The notes: a model not told the origin generated them from the letters alone. Positions 12,078 to 21,255 are shown, counted from the stretch's first letter. The stretch is 50,392 nucleotides of DNA from Prosthecobacter debontii (GCA_945870855.1 CAMBTP010000019.1:1-50392), one strand, 5' to 3'. Translations and numbers: made by a program.

Positions 12078-13865
12078 GTGCAGAGATCCATCGAGACAGA
12101 CCACCAGGAGCCGACGCGCCTCGAAGCGCTGGTTTTTTTCCTGAAATCACGTGTGTTCATCGCGCGGCGGCTTATGCACGATCTTAAGGCTCCGGTGCGC
12201 AAACATGCATCGGGATCGATTCCTGTGAATGCGTCCGTTATTACGGAGGAAAGGTCGCCGCTTTGGACGCAGGCTAGCCCCTCCGAGTTTCCGTTGACTG
12301 CCGGAAAAATTCAGAACCTACGCGCGGCGTGCTCCGCCCTCGATGGCATTTCAGTTCCTGGCGGGGAAGTCTTCGGCTTCTGGAGGCAGATGGGGCGTGT
12401 GACAAGACGGAAGGGATACGTCACCGGACGTGAACTCCGCTCCGGCTGCATGGTGCCGAGCCTGGGCGGCGGGCTCTGCCAGATTTCCGGGCTTCTTCAT
12501 GCCGCTGCGCTCAAGGCGGGGTTCGAGATTTTGGAAAGTCACACCCACTCCATGTCGCTGCCCGGTGTGCCTCTTTTACCAGAGCGCGACGCTACCGTTT
12601 TCTGGAATTACGTGGATCTGCGTTTCCGTGCGCCGTTTCCGTGGCAACTGCATGTCAGGATGACAGAGCACGATCTCGTCGTCACGATCTGTGCGGATCA
12701 GGCTTACGAGAAATACCCAGCCGCAGATATGGTGCCGTTCAGCGGATCACCGACGCGGGCGAAGGCGGAGGGCGATTGTTTGACGTGCGGTGTCACTTCC
12801 TGTTTCCGGCATCCTTCCGCCACCGCCGATCACGCTCCCTCCGCCGGGCACACCGCGTGGTTGCTCGATGGGCGCTGGCCAGAGTTCGATGCTTGGTGCG
12901 CGCTTCATGCCCATGACGGCGACCGTTGGTTCACTCCGCTCGATGGCATGCGTTTTGGGAAAGCAAACTACGCGTGGTCTCTGCCGCAAGGGGCGTGGAA
13001 GCGGCACGCCACCTTTGAGACGCTGCTTCGATCTTTCCGGCAACGCCGTATCCCCGTGCAAGGAGCCGTCAGGCAGCGTTTCATGCTCGCAGCGCAAAAA
13101 CGGCTCGCGGAGCGCTTCGCGGCGGAAGTCGATCCCTTGGCGCGGCATCTCGTGGTTTCCCAAGCGCTGCTGCCCCATTTATGGAAAGCCGGCTGCCTCG
13201 GAGGGCGGACTTTCGATGTGTTGGTAAACCGCTGGCCGCTGGCCGAATTGCAGAAACGGCTCGATCAGGCGGCGCTGTTGCATCCCGCTTCGGAGACGAT
13301 CCGTGATTTCCGAGCAGAAGCGGCCATACTCCATGCGGAAAGGGATGCATTCGCGGCGGCGGCGAGGATCATCACTCCGCACCGTGGCATCGCCCAGTAT
13401 TTCGGAGCGAAGGCGCTGCTGCTCGATTGGTCAATGCCGCCGCCGATTTCTGTGAGTGCGCCGCATGCTGGGGAGATCAAATGGTTTTTCCCCGCCTCTG
13501 CACTTGCCCGCAAAGGAATCTACGAATTGGCCGCCGCCCTGAGTGGCAGTGGCGATGAGTTGTTGATTCTGGGCGGCGCGAAGGAAAGCGGCTCCGATCC
13601 TCTCGCAGGCATCCATTCTCGGCGCGCGAACCCTTCTGAAATCGGCAGCTGCAACGCCTTGGTCATGCCCGCGTGGATCGAGCACGAACCCCGCCTCGCG
13701 CTCCTCGCCCTCGCATCGGGCATCCCGGTGATCGCAACGAATGCCTGTGGCCTCCCCAATCATCCGCTCCTCACTCTCGTGCCGGAAGGTGATGCCGCTG
13801 CCCTAAAAATTGCGATGACCCGCCATCGACAAAGCACCTTCCATCTCCCACAAACCACTTTATGA
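12078..13865 (+). CDS. VanW family protein fused to a glycosyltransferase-like domain
   Basis: 595 aa. Residues about 50-215 are a VanW domain (GKIQNLRAACSALDGI, FGFWRQMGRVTRRKGYVTGRE and GGGLCQISGLLHAAALKAGFEI). A CLTCGVTSCFRH patch near 235-247 (CX2CX4C) could bind metal. The remaining 340 residues look like a degenerate GT-B glycosyltransferase: the EIKWFFPASALARKGIYELAAAL block and a C-terminal EHEPRLALLALASGIPVIATNACGLP stretch resembling the donor-sugar site. VanW function is not established. The fusion suggests a cell-envelope glycan role, which is inference. The start is GTG at 12078 with AACGGAG upstream. There is no signal peptide. The last 4 nt overlap the next gene. Confidence 0.75.
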   Translation: MQRSIETDHQEPTRLEALVFFLKSRVFIARRLMHDLKAPVRKHASGSIPVNASVITEERSPLWTQASPSEFPLTAGKIQNLRAACSALDGISVPGGEVFGFWRQMGRVTRRKGYVTGRELRSGCMVPSLGGGLCQISGLLHAAALKAGFEILESHTHSMSLPGVPLLPERDATVFWNYVDLRFRAPFPWQLHVRMTEHDLVVTICADQAYEKYPAADMVPFSGSPTRAKAEGDCLTCGVTSCFRHPSATADHAPSAGHTAWLLDGRWPEFDAWCALHAHDGDRWFTPLDGMRFGKANYAWSLPQGAWKRHATFETLLRSFRQRRIPVQGAVRQRFMLAAQKRLAERFAAEVDPLARHLVVSQALLPHLWKAGCLGGRTFDVLVNRWPLAELQKRLDQAALLHPASETIRDFRAEAAILHAERDAFAAAARIITPHRGIAQYFGAKALLLDWSMPPPISVSAPHAGEIKWFFPASALARKGIYELAAALSGSGDELLILGGAKESGSDPLAGIHSRRANPSEIGSCNALVMPAWIEHEPRLALLALASGIPVIATNACGLPNHPLLTLVPEGDAAALKIAMTRHRQSTFHLPQTTL

Positions 13866-14164
13866 AAAAAACCTTCCCGCTCGAAATGCCGAATCACAAG
13901 CCGCCGCGCGTCATCGAGGGCATCAAGGCGGAGATCCGCAAATACCTGAAACGTGAGCGCCGCAAGCCCTTGCCCGAGGGCGTCGATTTCTGGGATTTTG
14001 ACTGCCGCACCGGCAAGGAAACGGAATCCGCAGAACCCGTCCATGTTTCCGAAATTACGAAAAGCATTGATACCGCTTCACAGGAAAACTGGCCAGCCAT
14101 CCACATCGAGATCCTCGCAAAACAAGGTCACCGGGCAAAGGTTGCGGAGCCGGAAGAAAGCTGA
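13862..14164 (+). CDS. DUF6172 family small protein
   Basis: A 100-aa, charged, soluble protein beginning MKKTFPLEMPNHKPPRVIEG, with KYLKRERRKPLPEGVDFWDFDC in the middle. I recognise this as the DUF6172 pattern. The biochemical role is unknown to me. It starts within the stop of the VanW-fusion gene (ATGA overlap), so the two are translationally coupled. A shared function is possible but unproven. Confidence 0.75.
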   Translation: MKKTFPLEMPNHKPPRVIEGIKAEIRKYLKRERRKPLPEGVDFWDFDCRTGKETESAEPVHVSEITKSIDTASQENWPAIHIEILAKQGHRAKVAEPEES

Positions 14165-14231
14165 TTTTCTCTGAGGGTAATCCTTTCCCTTGCGTCTCAT
14201 GAAGTTGCGCGGCATGGAGGGGCGGACAGGA

Positions 14232-15167
14232 ATGATGACCGGAAGAACAATCACGATTGGCACGCGCGGCAGCGAACTCGCCTTGGTGCAGGCAACTGCT
14301 ACCGAGGGCTTGCTTGGCGCGAAATTTCCGGAAGCGGAAATCCGGCGAAATGTCATCACCACCACGGGCGACCGCCGCACGGATGTCTCATTGGCAGATG
14401 TCGCGAAGTCAGAGGGAACTTTCGACAAGGGCGTTTTCATCAAGGAACTGGAGGAGGCGCTGGACGATGGATCGGTCGATATCGCGGTGCACAGCCTCAA
14501 GGATATGCCGACGGTGCTCGATCCGCGCTTCCGGCTCGCCGCGACTTTGGAAAGAGCTCCTGTCTGCGATGTCCTGCTTACGAAACAACCCGGTGGCCTA
14601 GACGCTTTGGAAAAGGGCGCACGGGTCGGCACCAGCAGCGTGCGGCGCGCGAAGCAGATTTCCTTTCTTCGCCCCGATCTCACTGTCCTCGATTTGCGCG
14701 GCAACGTGCCGACACGCATCCGTAAACTCGCAGAAGGGGATCAATACGACGCGATCTTACTCGCCGAGGCCGGCTTGTTGAGGCTCGGCTTCCTGTCGGA
14801 AAATGATGCTGTCAGCGGCTTTCCCGGCGTGTTCGCCCATAGGCTTCCCGAAAATGAATTTTTTCCGGCGGCAGGGCAGGGGGCGATCGGGCTGGAGGTT
14901 CGCGCGGATGATGCCGATTCACAGGCATTTGCAGAATCGATCTGTCATGCTGATACCTGGACGAAGGTGACGGCCGAGCGCGAGTTCCTGCGCCTGCTAG
15001 ACGGCGGTTGCCATACTCCCGTTGGCGTTTATTCTTTTCTCGAAGAGGGCGTGATCAGCCTCTTCGCCCGCGTTTTCCCGGAAGAAGGTGGCACGCCTAA
15101 AACCGGCGAGGCCAAGGGCACGGATCCCATCACAGTCGCACACGAACTTTTTAAATCGCTCAAATGA
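14232..15167 (+). CDS. hemC: HemC, hydroxymethylbilane synthase
   Basis: 311 aa from the chosen start. It polymerises four porphobilinogen units to hydroxymethylbilane in tetrapyrrole synthesis. Signatures are TIGTRGSELALVQ, VHSLKDMPT, RGNVPTRIRKL, the GQGAIGLEVR block, and the dipyrromethane-cofactor cysteine in LLDGGCHTPVG at Cys260. The frame is open to a TTG at 14190 and has ATGs at 14199, 14214, 14232 and 14235. I took 14232 because GGAGG lies about 11 nt upstream and the length then matches the family. The last 4 nt overlap cobA-hemD. Confidence 0.95.
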   Translation: MMTGRTITIGTRGSELALVQATATEGLLGAKFPEAEIRRNVITTTGDRRTDVSLADVAKSEGTFDKGVFIKELEEALDDGSVDIAVHSLKDMPTVLDPRFRLAATLERAPVCDVLLTKQPGGLDALEKGARVGTSSVRRAKQISFLRPDLTVLDLRGNVPTRIRKLAEGDQYDAILLAEAGLLRLGFLSENDAVSGFPGVFAHRLPENEFFPAAGQGAIGLEVRADDADSQAFAESICHADTWTKVTAEREFLRLLDGGCHTPVGVYSFLEEGVISLFARVFPEEGGTPKTGEAKGTDPITVAHELFKSLK

Positions 15168-16672
15168 CATCCACAGGAATCTGCTATCTCGTCGGCGCCG
15201 GCCCCGGCGATCTCGGTCTCGTCACCCTCCGCGCGAAGGAGTGCATCGAAACCTGCGACGTGCTCGTTTACGATGCGCTGAGCAGCCCCGAGTTGCTGCG
15301 CTGGACGAAGCCTGGCTGCGAGAAAATTTACGTCGGAAAGCGCGCTAGGGATCACTCGGTTCCGCAGGATCAGATCAACCAGATCATCGTGGATCATGCG
15401 AAAAACGGTAAGATCGTGACCCGACTCAAGGGCGGCGATCCAATGATTTTCGCCCGCGGCGGCGAGGAGGCTGCGGAACTCGCAGAGGCGGGTGTCGCGT
15501 TTGAAATCGTTCCTGGCATCAGCTCCGCCATCGGCGGGCCGGCCTACGCGGGCATCCCTGTCACACACCGCGACCACAACACCCAGCTCACCATTTTCAC
15601 CGGCCATGAGGATCCCACGAAAGGCTTCTCCTCCATCGATTACGCCCAGCTCGCGAAGGCCCCGGGCACTAAGGTTTTCCTGATGGGTGTCGCGCGTCTT
15701 CGTGAAATTACCTCCTCTTTCATCGAGCACGGCGCGGCAGCAGATACTCCCATCGCCCTCGTCCGCTGGGCGACGACTGGCTCGCAGTGGACAATTGTGG
15801 GGACTCTGGAAACCATCGCCGACATTGCGGAAAAGGAAGGCTTTTCCTCTCCCGCCGTCGCTGTCATCGGAAACGTGGTGAACGAGCGTGCGAAGATCAA
15901 TTGGTTCGAGAAGCGCCCGCTGTTTGGAAAGAAAATCGTCGTCACCCGCACCCGCGAGCAGGCGGGTGATCTCAGCAAGCGCCTCCAGAATCTCGGCGCG
16001 GATGTAATCGAACTTCCCACCATCCGTATCGAGCTGCCGGAGGATCGCGAGTGCTTTGCCGAGGGTGTCATCAACGCCCACGAATACGATTGGCTCGTCT
16101 TCACCAGCCCGAATGGGGTCGAGAAATTCTTCGACGCGTTTTTCGCCACCTACGAGGATGCTCGTAGTTTGGGAAATCCCAAGATCGCCGCCATCGGCCC
16201 CGGCACCGCTGCGAAGATCCGCGAATACCGCATCGGCGTGGATCTGCTGCCGAAGCAGTTTGTTGCCGAAGGGTTGATCGAGGCTTTTAAGGAACTCAAT
16301 GTCGAGAATCAGACGATGCTCTGGATCAAAGCCGCTGAGTCGCGAGACGTGATTTACGATGGTTTGATGAAACTTGGAGCCATCGTCGATGAATGCATCG
16401 CCTACCGCACCGTGCCGGAAACAGACGACTACACCGGCGCGCAAGCAAAGTTTATCGAAGACGGCGCGGACATGGTCACTTTCACCTCCAGCTCCACCGC
16501 CGAGCATTTCTTCGCCCTCGGCCTGCCTTGGCCGGAGCGCTGCATCGCCGCTAGCATCGGCCCGGTCACTTCCACAACCCTGAAATCGCTCGACCACAAG
16601 CCTGCCGTCGAAGCCGCCCAGCACGATATCCCCGGTTTGGTGAAAGCGATTACGGACTATTTTCGGAAATAA
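15164..16672 (+). CDS. cobA-hemD: CobA-HemD fusion: uroporphyrinogen-III methyltransferase and synthase
   Basis: 502 aa. Residues 1-245 are SAM uroporphyrinogen-III C-methyltransferase, with YLVGAGPGDLGLVTLRA, LKGGDPMIFARGGEEA, VPGISS and PVTHRDHN. Residues about 255-502 are uroporphyrinogen-III synthase, with KKIVVTRTREQAGDLSKRL, DWLVFTSPNGVEKFF, AIGPGTAAKI and the final TFTSSSTAEHF. HemD closes hydroxymethylbilane to uroporphyrinogen III and CobA diverts it towards siroheme or cobalamin. The ATGA overlap with hemC puts successive pathway steps in one operon. Such fusions are known in several phyla. Confidence 0.95.
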   Translation: MTSTGICYLVGAGPGDLGLVTLRAKECIETCDVLVYDALSSPELLRWTKPGCEKIYVGKRARDHSVPQDQINQIIVDHAKNGKIVTRLKGGDPMIFARGGEEAAELAEAGVAFEIVPGISSAIGGPAYAGIPVTHRDHNTQLTIFTGHEDPTKGFSSIDYAQLAKAPGTKVFLMGVARLREITSSFIEHGAAADTPIALVRWATTGSQWTIVGTLETIADIAEKEGFSSPAVAVIGNVVNERAKINWFEKRPLFGKKIVVTRTREQAGDLSKRLQNLGADVIELPTIRIELPEDRECFAEGVINAHEYDWLVFTSPNGVEKFFDAFFATYEDARSLGNPKIAAIGPGTAAKIREYRIGVDLLPKQFVAEGLIEAFKELNVENQTMLWIKAAESRDVIYDGLMKLGAIVDECIAYRTVPETDDYTGAQAKFIEDGADMVTFTSSSTAEHFFALGLPWPERCIAASIGPVTSTTLKSLDHKPAVEAAQHDIPGLVKAITDYFRK

Positions 16673-16723
16673 CGCCCTTTTCCCCGCGCTTAGTCCGCAT
16701 GGGATGAAATAGCCGGTCTCTTT

Positions 16724-16992
16724 GAGTTTTAAAGTTTAAGGTTTCACCCAGGTAGGGCTGATCCGGCCCGGTCCGCCCACTTCAAAAATCTAACGCACCG
16801 CCCACTCTGACGGGAGTGAAATCCCGAGGCAAACAGCCCGCCTCACATCGGTTCCCCTACCATTGCGTGATAACAGCTCCTCCGTTTTCGATCAGGGCAG
16901 ACCGAGCCGGATCAGCCCTACCATGCTGGGATTTCCCTTCTGATGCGGAGGAATCGCAAACCCCGTCTTCCTTGGGGTTTAAAGTTAAAGGT
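16724..16992 (-). repeat. 172-bp palindromic element, copy A, with both flanking linkers
   Basis: The core at 16751-16922 is exactly 172 bp. It starts GGTAGGGCTGATCCGGC and ends with the complementary GCCGGATCAGCCCTACC. On the left is the AT-rich linker ending GGTTTCACCC, and on the right ATGCTGGGATTTCCC leading to CCCCGTCTTCCTTGGGG. The whole is the reverse complement of the copy at 25078-25334, so I give it minus orientation. No transposase is encoded. The 16673-17061 spacer otherwise holds only an mfd-like scrap. Confidence 0.9.
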
Positions 16993-17050
16993 TCCGGCAG
17001 GCGGTCGTGGCGGTAGATCCAGTTTTTTCGAGGGATTCGATGGCTTTAGG
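16991..17050 (-). pseudogene. decayed fragment resembling the 3' end of mfd
   Basis: Read on the minus strand, this stretch aligns with mfd around 18114-18173 at roughly 75% over 58 nt, by eye. Both share GGTTCCGGCAG-CGG-CGTGGCG and CCAGTTTTT-GAGGG (plus-strand reading). It corresponds to the Mfd segment [15 protein letters not shown] but has a one-base gap that breaks the frame. It sits between repeat copy A and the DUF5615 gene. It could be a relic of a duplicated or older mfd terminus. Chance similarity is not fully excluded. Confidence 0.45.
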
Positions 17051-17061
17051 CGCAAAAACGG

Positions 17062-17394
17062 TTATGGCATAATGAGATAGGATTTCGTTTTGTGGGAAAG
17101 GAAATCTCTGATGTGTCCGGTTCTAGCGAGCAGGATCTTGGCGGTTTCCTTCACGCAGCAGTTTCCGATGTGGAGATGGATCACTTTCGGCGGATGGCCG
17201 GTGGCTACACTGCGTTGGTAAAAGTCTTTGTCCTTGCTGACAATCGCGTAGCCGTTGGAGGCTGCAAAGTCCCAGATGTCGGTATCTTCTTTCTTCTCCA
17301 TCCCGAGATTAAGGACATGTTCTATATTTGGAAACTCGTTGGCGAGCATTCCGATCAGCTTGCGAGATAAATTCTGATCGAGCAGCAGTTTCAT
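17062..17394 (-). CDS. DUF5615 PIN-like protein (putative toxin)
   Basis: 110 aa. The N-terminal MKLLLDQNLSRKL and the WDFAASNGYAIVSKDKDF segment are the acidic-residue blocks of the DUF5615/Mut7-C PIN-like family, often the toxin partner of DUF433. The acidic residues (Asp6 and the later IVSKDKDF aspartates) would form a nuclease-type metal site. It overlaps the upstream DUF433 gene by 4 nt (17391-17394). The pair lies between two copies of the 172-bp repeat. RNase activity is inferred from the fold family only. Confidence 0.8.
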   Translation of the reverse strand: MKLLLDQNLSRKLIGMLANEFPNIEHVLNLGMEKKEDTDIWDFAASNGYAIVSKDKDFYQRSVATGHPPKVIHLHIGNCCVKETAKILLARTGHIRDFLSHKTKSYLIMP

Positions 17395-17618
17395 GAGGCG
17401 ACGGCTAACTCAAGATGGCTTTCACGATGAGCGGCGAAGGCGAAGCAAGCGATAAAGTCCTCAGGTTCCAATTCTGGGAAGTCTTCGAGAATTTGTTCCT
17501 GCGTCATTCCCCCGGCGAGGTACTCGAGGATATCTTTCACCGTGATGCGCATGCCCCGGATGCAAGGCTGTCCACTGCGCTTGTCCGGAGATATCGTTAT
17601 GCGCTGATTAAAGTTCAT
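17391..17618 (-). CDS. DUF433 protein (putative antitoxin)
   Basis: 75 aa from the chosen ATG. RITISPDKRSGQPCIRGMRITVKDILEYLAGGMTQEQILEDFPEL is a textbook DUF433 sequence with a winged-helix-like DNA-binding region. These are frequent antitoxin partners of DUF5615 and probably autoregulate the pair. The open frame continues upstream to 17774, but that extension runs into repeat copy B and does not look like DUF433, so I start at 17618. Confidence 0.82.
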   Translation of the reverse strand: MNFNQRITISPDKRSGQPCIRGMRITVKDILEYLAGGMTQEQILEDFPELEPEDFIACFAFAAHRESHLELAVAS

Positions 17619-17692
17619 GGAGTGAACGTAGTCGGATATGGGGGCTTCGGCGAGGACTCTTTTTGTGATGGCAGTAGAGTAGGCGCGCCTCA

Positions 17693-17864
17693 GGTAGGGC
17701 TGATCCGGCCCGGTCAGCCCACTATAGAAATCTGGCGCACCGCTCACTCTCGCGGGAGTGAAATCCCGAGGCAAAACGCCCGCCTCACATCGGTTTCACT
17801 ACCATTGCGTGATAACAGCTCTTCCGTTTTCGATCAGGGCTGACCGAGCCGGATCAGCCCTACC
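17693..17864 (-). repeat. 172-bp palindromic element, copy B
   Basis: Exactly 172 bp, with the same terminal inverted repeats (GGTAGGGCTGATCCGGC and its complement), in the same orientation as copy A. It is followed at 17865-17888 by CAGCCCACTTTAAAAATCT, the beginning of a further, truncated unit. The 17619-17909 spacer contains nothing else recognisable. Confidence 0.9.
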
Positions 17865-17909
17865 TCAGCCCACTTTAAAAATCTGATGGCAGAATCCTGT
17901 GCCTTCTCC

Positions 17910-20900
17910 TCAGAAATTCTGCAACATTTCTAGAACCTCATTCAGCTTCTCTCCAGGTTTCGTCTTCGCCAGCCTTGGGTATCTGGAGCCATCCAATAAA
18001 ATCGGGCTCCCGTTCCTTTGGAGCATCAGTCGCTGCCCTGAGATTTCTACGGAGGTGATTTGGTTCGAGGCGGCTTCGGCTTTGATGCGGGCGATGGTGA
18101 GGAGGTGGGTGACGGGTTCCGGCAGTCGGCCGTGGCGATCCTGCCAGTTTTTATTGAGGGCGGTGATGGATGTTGGGGTATTGGCTTCGGCGAGTTCGCG
18201 GTAGGCGTTTATTCGCAATTTGGCATCGGAGAGGTAGGATGTGGGGATGAAGGCGGGAAGAGGTTGAACCGCAAAGTCGCCAAGATCGCCAAGGGAAGAG
18301 ATTGATGATTTATGATTATTGAGTTTAGATTTTTGATTTTTTGCTATGGAAGCGTCTTCCTTTGAGGTTTGAAGTTTAGTTTTTAAAGTTTGTGTCACCC
18401 ACTGCGTTTCCGTGGAAACGATGAAGTCGGCTTTGAAGGTGGTTTCGTGTAGGGAGGGATCTTTTTTGCCTTTTAGTCGGTCGATGGATTGGCGGAGAAG
18501 TTGGCAGTAGAGGTCGAAGCCGATTTGGGCGATGTGGCCGGATTGTTTGGTTCCTAGGAGGTTTCCGGCGCCGCGGATTTCGAGGTCGCGCATGGCGATT
18601 TTAAAACCGGAGCCTAGGGCGGTGTATTGTTTGATGGCGTGGATGCGTTTTCTGGCATCGCCCTGGGTGATCATTTCCCGGGGGAGGAGGAGGATGGCGT
18701 AGGCTTTTTCCCCGGCTCTCCCGACGCGGCCGCGGAGCTGATAGAGATCGGCGAGGCCGAAGCGGTCGGCGCGGTCGATTAGGATGGTGTTGGCGTTGGG
18801 GATATCGATTCCGGTTTCGATGATGGTGGTGGCGAGCAGGACATCTGCCTCGTGGTTGACGAAGGCGTGCATGACGTTTTCGAGATCGTGTTTTTCCATC
18901 TGGCCGTGGCCGACGAGGACGCGGGCTTCGGGGACGAGTTCCTTGAGTTTCTTGTGAACCATCTCGATGGTCTTGACTCGGTTGTGGAGGAAGAAGACCT
19001 GGCCGCCGCGCTTCATTTCGCGGCGGATCGCATCGCGGATGATGCGTTCGTCGTAGGCGGTGACGGTGGTGGAAACCGGGAGCCGGTTAGGTGGCGGGGT
19101 GTCGATGGTGGACATGTCGCGCGCACCCATTAGAGCCATGTAAAGCGTGCGCGGGATGGGAGTGGCGGAGAGTGTTAGAACATCGATCTGGCGGAAGAGG
19201 TCTTTGAATTTCTCCTTATGGGCAACGCCGAAGCGCTGTTCTTCATCGACGATGGCGAGTCCGAGATCTTTGTAAGCGACATCGCCGGAGATGAGTCGGT
19301 GGGTGCCGATTACCATATCGACCGAGCCATCGGCGAGGCCTTGGATGGTGGCTTTTACTTCGCTGGCGGAGCGGAAGCGGTTGAGGAGATCGACGCGGAT
19401 TGGGTAGTCGGAAAAGCGTTCGCGGAAGGTGCGCCAGTGTTGCTCCGCGAGGACGGTGGTGGGGCAGAGCAGGGCGGCTTGTTTACCGCCGGTAATCGCT
19501 TTGAACGCGGCGCGGATGGCGACTTCGGTTTTCCCGAAACCGACATCGCCGCAGATGAGTCGATCCATCGGGCGGGGGGCTTCGAGATCGTGTTTGGTAT
19601 CGAGGATCGCTTGTTTCTGATCGGGGGTTTCGGTGTAATGGAAACTTTGCTCGAACTCGAACATCCAGCGGGTATCGGGGGGGTGGGCGTGGCCTTGGTC
19701 GTGTTCTCGCTCGGCTTGGATGCGGAGCAGGCGGGCGGCGTAGTCGAGGATGGATTTCTCGGCGGACTTGCGGTTTTTCTGCCAGGTGGCGTTGCCGAGT
19801 TTGTTGAGGTCAGGGGTTTTGCCGCCGACTCCGATGTATTTTCCTAACAGGTGGGCTTGTTCCAGCGGAACGGAAAGGATCGAGCCGTCCTTGTATTCGA
19901 TCTGGAGTTCCTCGCCTTCTTCTTCGGCGACGATGCCTTTGAATTTCCCGATCCCGTATTCGTAATGGACGACGAGATCGCCGGGTTCGATATCATCGAG
20001 GGTGGCGCGGGCGCGGATGGCACGGGCTTTTTCGACAGTGGATCGGCGGGCGGCACCGGGGGTGCGGTAGCGGCCGAAGAGTTCCGAGGAGGAGAGGGCG
20101 GCGAGCTTGGTGACCGGCAGTGTGAACGAGGAAATCAGCTCGCCGATGACGGGTGTCAGGCCGAGGTCGCGTTCGAGATTTTTTCCAGAGAGTTCGGTGA
20201 AACGTTCGAGTTCGCCTTTGGTGGAGAAGACGATGCCGATGTCCCATGCCTCGCGTTGCCACTCGTTGAGTTGTTTAAAAAAGGTTTCGCGGCGGAGCTC
20301 GTCGAGGACGAAGTCGCCGGCGTCGAAGGTGCCGAGGGGGGAGGCGTAGGTGGCTAGGGTGAAGTCTTCTTCGATTTCGTTTTCGGCGGTGTTCTCGGTG
20401 ATTAAGAAATCGGCGGGACGCCGATTAGGCGGCCTGGTGGGAGACGCGGCAGCCACTTCGATGACTACGTCATCCGGCTTAAGGTAATCGGCGATGGTGG
20501 CTGAGGCGGGCGGTTCTGTGAGTTGGAGGTGGATTTCCGGGATCTTGCGGGTGGAGGCTTGGGTGTTGAGGTCGAACTCGCGGATCGATTCGAGTTCGGT
20601 ATCGAAGAATTCGAGGCGAAGTGGGCGGGCGGATTGGAAGGGGAAGAGATCGAGGATGCCGCCGCGGATGGCGAAGTGGCCGCGGGCGGTGACCGTGGGG
20701 AAGCGCTCGTAGCCGTGGGCGGTGAGGGTCTCGGCGAAGGAGGTGGGATCTAGAATCTGGCCGGGCTTGAGGTGAGTGCGATTTGAGAGGAGGGATTTGG
20801 CGGAGGGGGCGTAGTGGGAAAAGTTTTCTGAGCCGCAGATCACGGCGAAGGCGTCGGAGGTGGCCAGGGTTTCGAGGATCGCGAACCACTCGGCGGCGGT

Positions 20901-21239
20901 TTCTGGATCGTGAACTTCTAGGGGTGCGTCGGGTTCGCTTTCGAGCGGGGGGCGACCGAAGACCGCCCCTACGTCCGGCAGCACCAGGGCGGTGATGCCC
21001 CAGAGTTCGAGCTCGGCGGCGAGACGTTCGCGTTGGCGCGGTGATTCGTGGAGAATCCAGTGGCGCTTTTTCCCGTGGTCGGCGGCGGCGGTACAGGCGA
21101 GAGCTGTTAGAAATGAATGGGAGGCCTCGGCGGCGTGATCGAGCGTGATGGTGCCACCGCCTTTGGCAAAAGGTGCTAGGCGCTGGGCAAATTCAGGGGA
21201 TGTAATAGCGCGGCGGAGCCACGTTGTTTCCGATCTCAA
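17910..21239 (-). CDS. mfd: Mfd, transcription-repair coupling factor
   Basis: 1109 aa. It displaces RNA polymerase stalled at DNA damage and recruits UvrA. In order: a UvrB-homology N-terminal part (1-330), an RNAP-interacting CarD-like domain ([21 protein letters not shown]), helicase motor 1 (Walker [10 protein letters not shown], then DEEQRFGV), motor 2 ([14 protein letters not shown]) and the C-terminal TRCF domain. Oddly, residues about 945-993, between [11 protein letters not shown] and [10 protein letters not shown], are encoded by intergenic-type repeat DNA (Lys/Asn/Ser-rich, AT-rich). A palindromic repeat lies at residues 89-97. It is 16 nt from the preceding gene and probably co-transcribed with it. 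Confidence 0.97.
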   Translation of the reverse strand: MRSETTWLRRAITSPEFAQRLAPFAKGGGTITLDHAAEASHSFLTALACTAAADHGKKRHWILHESPRQRERLAAELELWGITALVLPDVGAVFGRPPLESEPDAPLEVHDPETAAEWFAILETLATSDAFAVICGSENFSHYAPSAKSLLSNRTHLKPGQILDPTSFAETLTAHGYERFPTVTARGHFAIRGGILDLFPFQSARPLRLEFFDTELESIREFDLNTQASTRKIPEIHLQLTEPPASATIADYLKPDDVVIEVAAASPTRPPNRRPADFLITENTAENEIEEDFTLATYASPLGTFDAGDFVLDELRRETFFKQLNEWQREAWDIGIVFSTKGELERFTELSGKNLERDLGLTPVIGELISSFTLPVTKLAALSSSELFGRYRTPGAARRSTVEKARAIRARATLDDIEPGDLVVHYEYGIGKFKGIVAEEEGEELQIEYKDGSILSVPLEQAHLLGKYIGVGGKTPDLNKLGNATWQKNRKSAEKSILDYAARLLRIQAEREHDQGHAHPPDTRWMFEFEQSFHYTETPDQKQAILDTKHDLEAPRPMDRLICGDVGFGKTEVAIRAAFKAITGGKQAALLCPTTVLAEQHWRTFRERFSDYPIRVDLLNRFRSASEVKATIQGLADGSVDMVIGTHRLISGDVAYKDLGLAIVDEEQRFGVAHKEKFKDLFRQIDVLTLSATPIPRTLYMALMGARDMSTIDTPPPNRLPVSTTVTAYDERIIRDAIRREMKRGGQVFFLHNRVKTIEMVHKKLKELVPEARVLVGHGQMEKHDLENVMHAFVNHEADVLLATTIIETGIDIPNANTILIDRADRFGLADLYQLRGRVGRAGEKAYAILLLPREMITQGDARKRIHAIKQYTALGSGFKIAMRDLEIRGAGNLLGTKQSGHIAQIGFDLYCQLLRQSIDRLKGKKDPSLHETTFKADFIVSTETQWVTQTLKTKLQTSKEDASIAKNQKSKLNNHKSSISSLGDLGDFAVQPLPAFIPTSYLSDAKLRINAYRELAEANTPTSITALNKNWQDRHGRLPEPVTHLLTIARIKAEAASNQITSVEISGQRLMLQRNGSPILLDGSRYPRLAKTKPGEKLNEVLEMLQNF
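18264..18405 (-). repeat. intergenic-type repeat material inside mfd
   Basis: Within the mfd frame, 18264-18294 reads TTGAACCGCAAAGTCGCC and so on, the dispersed palindrome arm seen at 34426. 18355-18405, read on the minus strand, matches the linker of the 172-bp element (GGGTGA, AAACTTTAAAA, then AAGGAAGACG). Between them is low-complexity AT-rich DNA. It stays open and in frame for about 48 codons, in a part of Mfd that is normally a short connector. Confidence 0.7.
20949..20972 (-). repeat. short palindrome inside the mfd N-terminal region
   Basis: Read on the minus strand it is GTAGGGGCGGTC, TTC, GGTCGCCCC, a hairpin with GTAGGG at its outer edge. This is the same frame as the intergenic palindromes in this window. 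It encodes VGAVFGRPP (residues 89-97). It may be a captured repeat, but it is short enough that coincidence is possible. Confidence 0.4.
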
Positions 21240-21255
21240 AATGATAGAAGGAGAG

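Noticed and set aside
15029..16624. 531-codon minus-strand open frame
   Set aside because: It is antisense to hemC and cobA-hemD, whose products are unmistakable. High G/C at third positions leaves the opposite strand open.
17619..17774. N-terminal extension of the DUF433 gene
   Set aside because: The upstream codons read into repeat copy B and do not resemble the family. The ATG at 17618 fits.
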